From: Corinectria fuckeliana
Lineage: Eukaryota; Ascomycota; Sordariomycetes; Hypocreales; Nectriaceae
Direction of reading: 5' to 3'
Length of the DNA stretch: 64,000 nucleotides
NCBI GenBank assembly: GCA_019137255.1
Contig: WPDH01000080.1
Span: 1-64,000 of the forward strand
Part shown: piece after piece, positions 56,383 through 64,000 of the stretch
How positions within the stretch are numbered: the stretch's first letter is position 1
Layout of the letters: each line of letters opens with the position of its first letter
Position numbers and translations under genes: made by a program
Notes under the pieces: model-generated
Told to the model about the DNA's origin: nothing
Database searches by the model: none
Seen by the model: the letters and a program-made list of their open reading frames with translations, nothing else

Positions 56383-59300
56383 CTATCGGGAACAAGAGAG
56401 GTTAGGAGTGAGACTTTGTGGTGACGGCAGCGGGAAGGTTCAAATAAGAAGGAGATGGACTGCAGACGAGCGAGTGGGAGGAGTGGGACGCCAAAGATAG
56501 GTGAAAAGGTAAGGAAAGGTAGACAAGACAAGGAACAAGACCGGACCAAAAGGCCCAGGTCCCAAAACCCAAGACTCAACGCAGACCAGCCTTTGAGATG
56601 AGCGCACTGGAGGGGGTGAGAGGAGGGGTGGATAATGGCGAGCCGGGGGGGTGGTCACAGAACAGAACCTAGGGACCTCCACTGGGAACCTGCTCGGCGT
56701 GGGAACCTGGCTGCTTGGCGGGGCCTTAAGAAGGCGCTGAGACGAGCGGGCCAGGCAAGGCCAGGGCACAAGAGCCAGGTTTGCCAGGGCAAGGTGCCCC
56801 CCCGGCAGGTAATAGGTACATACTAGGCAAGGTCGTGGAACAGGGGTGGTGCAGTTTGTGCAGCCTGCAGCCCAGCGGTGTTACTCCAGGCTATCATTAC
56901 TGATGGAGGTGTTGGGGGGGGGGGGGGGGGGCGGGGGGNNTGGGGGGGGGTCCGGGGGTATGTTAGGTGAACCTTTAGGGGGGGTCCTGGGAGGGTCCGG
57001 CTGCTGACTGAGCCTGTGAAGCGTGTGAACTGCCACCAGCCGTATCGGGTACTTCCTTCTCCTACACGAGAGCACGAGAAGGCAAGGGACCCTGGCGGCG
57101 ACGTCTGCCTCTTCTCCCCAGATGGTGGTAGCGATTCTCGGGCTGAGTGAATGGCATCCAGGCATTGAGCGTAGCGTGAGCCGTAGCCGTGAGCCGTGAG
57201 CACAAGAAGCTGTGATCAAACTCTCGGAGTGGGCAGGCAGGAGGGGTCTGGGACAGGCAAGGGAAAATAGAGGGAAGAGGGAATAACCGGTAGGAAACAT
57301 TAATAATACTACTAATCAGAAATATCTAGAGTCTCCTGGCGCCACTGGCCCCGGCTGGCTCGGTTTATACTGTACGTACGTTGTTGCAGAGAGAAACAAT
57401 AACTAGGGTATCAAACCTAGAGCTCATCGGAAAGGCCTGCGATGCCAATGCACTGCGTTTCTCTGCCTTTTCTTGGGTCTCTCGAGTCTCTTGGTACCTA
57501 AGTAGGTACTACGACAAGACAACCGCTTCTAGCATCCCGCAGCGCGGGTGCGCTGGGACCCTCAAGCCGCTTTTCGGGGCCACCTGCACTAAGGTAGGTA
57601 GGCTGGGTAGGTCACTGATTAGGGCAGAAAAGGTGCTGAGGGTTCATGGGCGGGAGCCACTCAGGCTCGCAGTAATTAGAGGAGGAACGAGTTGCAGCAA
57701 TGCTGATCATGAGGAGTGATGGGCGGGGAGGCGGCGGGCGGTCTGAAGAGCTGGAGGCTTCTCCGCACATTAAGGAGAGGGCGTCAAGTTGATAGCACGT
57801 AGCGGCCCAAGTTGTGTTTTCGTGGGCAGAAGGCCTGGTTAGTCGTGCTGGAAGTCTTCCACTCCCAGTGCAGCAGTGGGAAACAACATGACAACTTAGC
57901 ACGGCGCCGCCATCGTCATCATCTACTTAATCCATCAAGGCCACGAGGCTGCTGCGTACCAGTTTGCTGCGTGTGCAGCCACACCGAAAGCAAGTTGCAC
58001 ATTGCAACACAGCCAACACTGCAGTGTGTCAAGTCGGGAAGTTTTGTAGCGTGCAGCGTAGCGCATCGACACAACGGACTGTGGACAAGCGGCGGCGCCT
58101 GGTCATGGTGAGCCGTCGCCCCATTGCCCAGTAAATCAACTGGTTCGGTGACTTTGCGGGGCGGCCGTGAGCTGCGACGGAGGAGCCTTCACTGGAGGTT
58201 GAGGCCAGACGCGAATGCCGAGGAGGGCAGAGACGCGGCGCAAGGACGGCGAGACTCAAGATGGGTCGGACAGGAAGTTGACTTCGGATATGGGGGGATA
58301 ACCGTCCTCCAAATACGGGCATCATGCCGTTGAGAGATGAGCATGAATGTGAGCCAAGACGACACGGTCCAACAAGTCAGTTAGGTATTTGCGTAGGGGG
58401 TCGATGGGGCGATGGGGCAATGCAATGCAACTCGTGTCACTGCTGCTGTGTGCCCTAGAGACTGAGCTCACATGGGAGAGAGCAATAGGGACACAGCATT
58501 ATGAGGGTGAGGCCGCATCGCATTGGCAGACTGGCAGTGAGTGGACACGGTGTTTTCCTCTTCTCATGGGTAGTAGACGGGTGCTGGCGACCGCTCATTC
58601 CCATTCATTCCCGCCTACGGAGTACATCATAGGTACTAGGTAGGCAATGGCACGGTTTGGCATGGATTGAGTGAGGCATGGTTGGAATTTCCCTCCTCGA
58701 CGGTGCCCGCTGTGCCCGCCCGTCGTGCCCGTCGTGCCCGCCGTGCCGCCCCCAAGGTTGCGCGAAGACAGAATTTAGAGGTGTGTGCCACCTCAGCATC
58801 CATCCGGTCTCACCCCTTGCCCCCTTGAATGCGCGTGGCTCCAGGGATTCTGTCCACACTCTAGGCTGCTTTCGGACATCGTACTTCCCTGCAGCCATAT
58901 GCCCACTGCTCATCCACAGCGTCACGTTGCGGCCACGCAGAGAAACCATGGCTCCCATGCCGCTCCCATGCCGCTCCCATGCCGCTTCACAATGCAACCA
59001 TTTGATCCTTGTCCAGCGCTAGCCCACCACAGCCAAGCGCCAATGCAGCGTTCTGGCTTCTTGCTCTGTCTGGCGGTGGACTGCAGTCCAGGCCGGACGG
59101 TCGCTGGCGATACGCTCACACACTGTGCTACACACGACGACGGCACCGCAGCGGAGGCTTCTCCGGGTACTCGTCCCTCTGGTTGACACACCCACGCGTA
59201 AGTACACGCGACGCATGGATAAATGACTCCGACGCTGGCCCTAGTATGTACTGTACTATGTACACTGGGACCCAGATGGGCCCAAGATTGGGATTCCGAT

Positions 59301-59510
59301 GCCTACCCCGCTTCGGACGGAGATGGATGATGGAGCTTTTGACTGCTGAAACGCTGCCTTGAAACGGCGGGGGATCAGCTGTTCTTTGAGGCCGAGCAAG
59401 CCTCAGGGCTTGCACTGTCTCTCGTCATGCGTCATGCCCTGCTCCATGATGCCTTTGCCGTACCTTGTCAACTTGTCTTGTGCCTCGTACGAAGTAGACC
59501 GACTGGCTCG

Positions 59511-59566
59511 CGCTCTCACTCTCGCTCTCACTCTCGCTCTCACTCTCGCTCTCACTCTCGCTCTCA
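59511..59566. repeat. 12-bp tandem repeat (CTCGCTCTCACT)n
   Basis: Four to five nearly perfect head-to-tail copies lie in a non-coding region. Confidence 0.85.
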
Positions 59567-62500
59567 TTATCATGTAACTAACTAGGTCTATCTTAGCACC
59601 GGTCCCGTCGCTAGACTACCAGCACTATTAAGCACTTGCCGACAGGGAAGCCGAAAAGAACTTGTGGACAGCAGGAAACACCACGGACATAGTACCTTGA
59701 GGCCAATTCGACCCACCGGCTTTGTGGCAAGCGCGTGGGTGCGTATCGATAGTCGGGCGCCTGATTGGATCACCATCCACTTGCTGGCCGCCCCGGTTTC
59801 CCTGGTTCCTCCGCTCAGACTTTGATGCGCTACCGCAGCGCTACTTGAGTAGTGTCGAAAGCAATTCCGGCCTCCATCTCAACGTAGACCTATCCAGTCA
59901 AGAACAGCGCCCGGCAAGGACAATTCAGGATGTGTGCAATCTGTCGGTACATGTTAGCGTCCTCTCTGTCCGGTCAGTGCTGTCATCCTCTTCAGCCCAG
60001 ATCCCCAGAACGGTTCGATTTCACAGAGGCGAGATTGAGATTTGCATAAAATGGGCTGTCCAGGAAAGTAACAGCTTCTAGAAGCCATTTTGGAAACCGG
60101 GCCGCGACCAGGGGCTTGAGGGGCTCAGGCAGTCGGACTGGTCCACCGGCCACTGCACGTACCTACCAGGACGGGCTTCTGCCACGAGTGCAATCCAACT
60201 CGACTCAATTTCACGTCGGCCGGCCACGCGACAACGGCTTGCGGCAAGAGACGCCCAGATCCTGGCAACGGACGTCTCTCCTGCTTCTTGCGCCCGGAGG
60301 GTGACCCCAGATAAGGCGATCAGCAAGGAGTCGTTCGCTTTGGGGAGAAGAGGGTGGTCAATGGCGAGAGGTGCAGACGGAGCGACGGTGACAAAGCAGC
60401 AAACGGTCCAAGGAGCCAGCGGTTGGAGACGGGAGGCAATACGGAACGAACGAACCGAACGAACCGAACGAACCGCTGGTCTGAGAGGGGCGCGCGTGGT
60501 CTTTTACTGCCAGCAAGACGCGCGCGATTCTGAGTCTCGGTGCTGCAGCTTTCCTCCCAGCTCTTACTTACGTGCTGAGGCTCCTATCCTTGCTCCCCTC
60601 ACAAAACCCCTGACGAAGAGTGTGCTTGCGCCTTTGGCGGGAGAACAGACTGTAACGACGACGGTTGAGTTGCCACGCCACGACATGTCTTGACGGCTTG
60701 GCCAACCTAGCGATGGTATAGTCGCCTATCCTTTGTTGGTTATCACGGGGAGATTCCAGTACGGGAGAAACGGCCAGACGCGCACTAATTGCGACGCCAG
60801 TGTAAGCCGTGATTGGCGATCGATTATGCCCTCGATCCTGCCTCCATGTACATAGTACCGTCCGTAGGCATCGCTACCGGATCTCGGCTTCAGGTGGAGG
60901 GCAATGACGACTACAACTTGCAACTCGCAGCTGCGCTAAGTATAACTATACCCAGATACGTGTGCTTACACCCGGAACAAGAAGAGTTGCACACGGTCAT
61001 AGCCACGGAACCTCTATCAAAAGATCTACAATACCTACATAACATTCACTTGGTACTATAGCCCGCTCAAACCCCGGACCTAGAAGCCCCGGACCGGATG
61101 CGTCACTGCGCGGCGGACCAAGTGATGGTTCGCAAGTTCAAGGAAATAGAAAAGCGCAGTCGCGCCACTAAGCCAGACTCCTTCAGACACGTCCCGAGAT
61201 AGGCTATTCCGGGAGGGGCAGGGCCCATCGGACACCCCGAGCTCGAACATAACTACGGGTTGCGTCTGGATAGTTTTGTATGTCGGGGACTGGGAATTAA
61301 TCAGTAGAGACAATGAGGCGTCAGCCCACCAAGCGCCCACCCACTGGCATGATTCCGCCTGTCCGGGAGGTTGGCTCGCATGATGCGATAGCTTCACGGT
61401 CTGTACTAGATGCCGTACTAGATGCTGGAGAACAATACAAAGAGTTGGTCAACACCGGTCAGACTTTATTAAGACTTTATTATAGAAAAAGAAGAAGCGG
61501 ACGATCTCTCCAAGGGCAGATTGACGTATACGGTAGGATGTCTCTGACTTGTCCCATCGGACCTTGGCTGACTGAATGCGTCAGATCCACAGCCTTGCAC
61601 AAGGATGTCACAATTACGTAGTACGATGCCGTGGGGTTTCCAAACGACAGTTCTCTGTCACCCATCCTCAAGCTAGAGAAAAGCAAAAAGAGGCACGCAA
61701 TTGCAATGCCACGGGAATAATCGAGTATGAGGAGGTGAGTCCCTGGTGGCACCTTGGACGCAGCACCAACGTCGCGGTGCTGGACAGGAGGCCGTGGATC
61801 ACGCTGCGAGTCACCTGAGACGACAGGACAGACAACTGGGGATTCAGGCGATCAGACCCGACATCTATGTACTGTGTACTTCGTACCGACGTGTAATAGC
61901 GAGCCATTCAGAGCAGGCAATGCGCCCGCTTGAAGCGCGGGTGTGACTGGTCACTTTTCTCCGTCAGTCGGCATTCCCACGTGGCTGCTCGCGCCTTGTC
62001 ACGTTGTGGGAAAAGTTAGAACGAAGCAAGCCTGAAGAGAATCCGCACTGCGGAACAACGAGATGGACATGCCCAATCGCCCAACACCCACCCAATCACC
62101 CCTCCATGGTCCCCGATGCCAGCGCCTAGAACGCTCCGCCCTATGGGGCGACTGCATCTTGTGTGAAGATAACCTTAGTCATGGCGATCAAACCTAACAG
62201 TACAAATTCGAACACCACACGATTCAAGTCGCACAGGGCTTCCAGGTCACCATGTTTTATCCCCAATTCCGGGGCGCAGGCTCAATCGACCGTGTTTATA
62301 GTCACGCACTGGACACGCCAGCCCGCAAATCCTCCTCAGCCTTGGCCTGCCAACTTTGCATCAACACAGGCGACAGGCTCAGTTTCATCCACCCTCAACG
62401 TTGACTCTCTAATTACTAAACACGTAGACTAGATACTCGCCATTACCAACTCATGGGGAGATTAGTCATGAGCCGGGCACGCACCGGGCTAGCGAGCAAA

Positions 62501-63909
62501 CTTGCAGTGTCCGGCTCGCTCCTGCTTCCCAATGCCTGCCACACGCCAATGCACAACAAATCCAACCATCGACTGGGGGGTGTCGTGGACGCAAGCATGG
62601 GGAGTGGGAGGAGGAGGGGGGGTGAGGCCAGCGGAAGCCCCGGTCGAGGCGGGCTGGCTTGCTTTTGTCGCACTGGTGGAGCCGCCACGTGGGTTGGGGG
62701 TAGCCACGCGTTTGCAAACACGAGCGGTGGAGTCGTCGCTTGACAGGTTTTGATGTTTAGGCCTGACAGAACGAACATGCCCAGGACTGTGTCAAGAGAT
62801 ACCGGTGGCTGGATTCCGATACCGTTGGCGAGGTAGGCCTAATACAGTTTTGATGCCATTCTTGCCTTCTCCCCTTTCCCCGCCTCCCGCAGCCGAGATG
62901 AAATCCTGACAACGGCGCGCCGTCATCCAGGCCGAGACCCTTTATTGGAGGTCCACCAAGAGGCTGGAGCTAATCATGTATTCCTCAGCCTTGGTTGTTG
63001 TTGGTGGTTGAGCGCGTTTTGTTAGGTCGTCAACACACCCAGGTAGCCATGTGGCATGGGATGGGGATACGTCCCGGCTCGGATCGTTCATTTGACGTGC
63101 GCACGTTAACAGCCCCGACCCAGCGCTCCGGCTCATGGGCAGACTACCGTATGCACGCATGCCGGATGACCAATTATCTCGCTACGTTGCTGAGCAGCGC
63201 CAGCTTCAGCCCGGACGTGGCCCTCCGAGATAACCGTGCGACCCGCGGCCAACGAAGGCGGCCTGGGAAGCCAGGGGGGGAGGGCTGTTCTTGTTGCCCG
63301 GCTATTATGGCTGGCGACCCTAGGTTGAAGTTGACGCGACAGTGTTCAATGCCGGGGATGCCGTGCGGGGGGGCAGATGTGTACTAATCGACGAACCGTC
63401 AGCTTTACGACAGTGATCCGGCAATGCCAGGTGTCAGTGAAACATGCGTCGATCGTCAATGATTAGTCCGGATGCCGACTTTTAAGAAAAGCAACTTCAT
63501 CCCAAAGACTGCAGGGATCGGCTCAATACAGCACCTAAGTAGGCTAGCAACCTAGCTCCAGTCCCTGCTTGTCCATTGAGGTAGTTGAGGGTACAAAGTG
63601 AGTACTTTGCCATGTGCTGACTACCCACCTAAGCTCCCATTGCCGAGAAGCAGCAAGCAGGTCATGGGTCAGAGTCAGATCTTACTGGGTGCCGGACATA
63701 TATAGGCCCTGTGTGGCGGGCGCCCAATGATTGATGATACTATGTTGACCCTCCATGACGCCCAAGGTCTCAGTTCAATTGTTGCCGAGGCCCAAAAGCG
63801 GTGGCTGTCAAGAGCTGCTGGTAGCTTGTCGTGAAGGTGTCTCATCGAGCCGTTGAACTCGCAGACTGCCTGGAAGCTCGAAACCCTCCCGGAAACAGAT
63901 CATAGCCTT

Positions 63910-63950
63910 TCCTGCCTGCCCGCTTGCCTGCCTGCCTACCTGCCTGCCTT
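63910..63950. repeat. CCTG-type microsatellite
   Basis: An interrupted (CCTG)n tract of about 40 bp near the window end. Confidence 0.8.
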
Positions 63951-64000
63951 GAGACCGATCTATTACTGCGGTACTGTCTGTACGCATGACTGAGAAGTGA

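Larger units (their letters stand above)
56383..64000. other. 7.6-kb terminal region without a convincing gene
   Basis: Only short, overlapping ORFs without motifs occur here. The stretch near 56383-57300 is the flbA upstream region and contains a poly-G tract broken by an N gap (56914-56950, N at 56939-56940). Low-complexity DNA: an 11-bp GCTCCCATGCC-type repeat at about 58947-58986, a 12-bp CTCGCTCTCACT array at about 59511-59566, a GAACGAAC/GAACC tract at about 60442-60474, and a CCTG tract at about 63910-63950. TAGGTA-type motifs occur at 57491, 57593, 58629 and 63535. No tRNA was found by eye. Confidence 0.4.

Noticed and set aside
57395..57425. Small hairpin CTAGG...CCTAG resembling a T-arm
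   Set aside because: The loop lacks the TTC core and no other tRNA arm is present.
1..64000. CRISPR array, IS element or bacterial operon
   Set aside because: The sequence is eukaryotic with spliceosomal introns. No regularly spaced direct repeats with unique spacers and no transposase were seen.

Overview
The window is nuclear DNA of a filamentous ascomycete, most likely a Sordariomycete. Genes are intron-bearing, with 50-110 nt introns carrying fungal GT..CTAAC/CTGAC..YAG signals. The gene set (FlbA-type RGS protein, cAMP-receptor-like GPCR, GPI cell-wall proteins, Orc4, Bir1, Enp1, Prd1) is typical of moulds. Species cannot be fixed from sequence alone. Exons were assigned by eye from splice signals, frame continuity and family knowledge, so boundaries are predictions.

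Layout. 1-1013: AT-rich repeat-like block with an assembly gap. 1014-7649: an F-box-like protein (+), a class V cAMP-receptor-like GPCR (-) and an allantoate-permease-family MFS transporter (-). 7650-12267: 4.6 kb without a recognisable gene. 12268-18991: oligopeptidase Prd1 (-), myosin light chain (-), a SAM methyltransferase (-) and a CoA-binding protein (+). 19384-20082: a WD-like secreted-protein fragment without a visible start. 20802-23565: Bir1/survivin-like protein (+). 24771-28740: a 1,271-residue repeat-rich GPI cell-wall protein (-). 28741-32594: no recognisable gene. 32595-35223: kelch-type membrane protein (+). 35612-39265: HGH1 (-) and ENP1 (+), divergently transcribed. 39874-41552: a conserved fungal protein interrupted by two in-frame TAG codons. 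42944-45171: LtrA-family membrane protein (-). 46897-49383: ORC4 with AT-hooks and a PHD finger (+). 50506-51621: DUF7053-like protein (+). 52161-52697: ccg-6-like GPI protein (-). 54064-56382: FlbA-type RGS protein (-). 56383-64000: 7.6 kb with no convincing gene, low-complexity tracts and a second gap.

Functional themes are G-protein signalling (GPCR, FlbA), cell-surface proteins (mucin-like GPI protein, ccg-6-like protein, kelch receptor-like protein, WD-like fragment), cell-cycle and chromosome factors (Orc4, Bir1, myosin light chain) and ribosome-linked housekeeping (Enp1, Hgh1). The most unusual observation is the gene at 39874-41552. Its only two interruptions are TAG codons at positions where TGG (Trp) would fit, the pattern expected either from G-to-A (RIP-like) decay or from the A-to-I mRNA editing of UAG to UGG known in sexual stages of Sordariomycetes.
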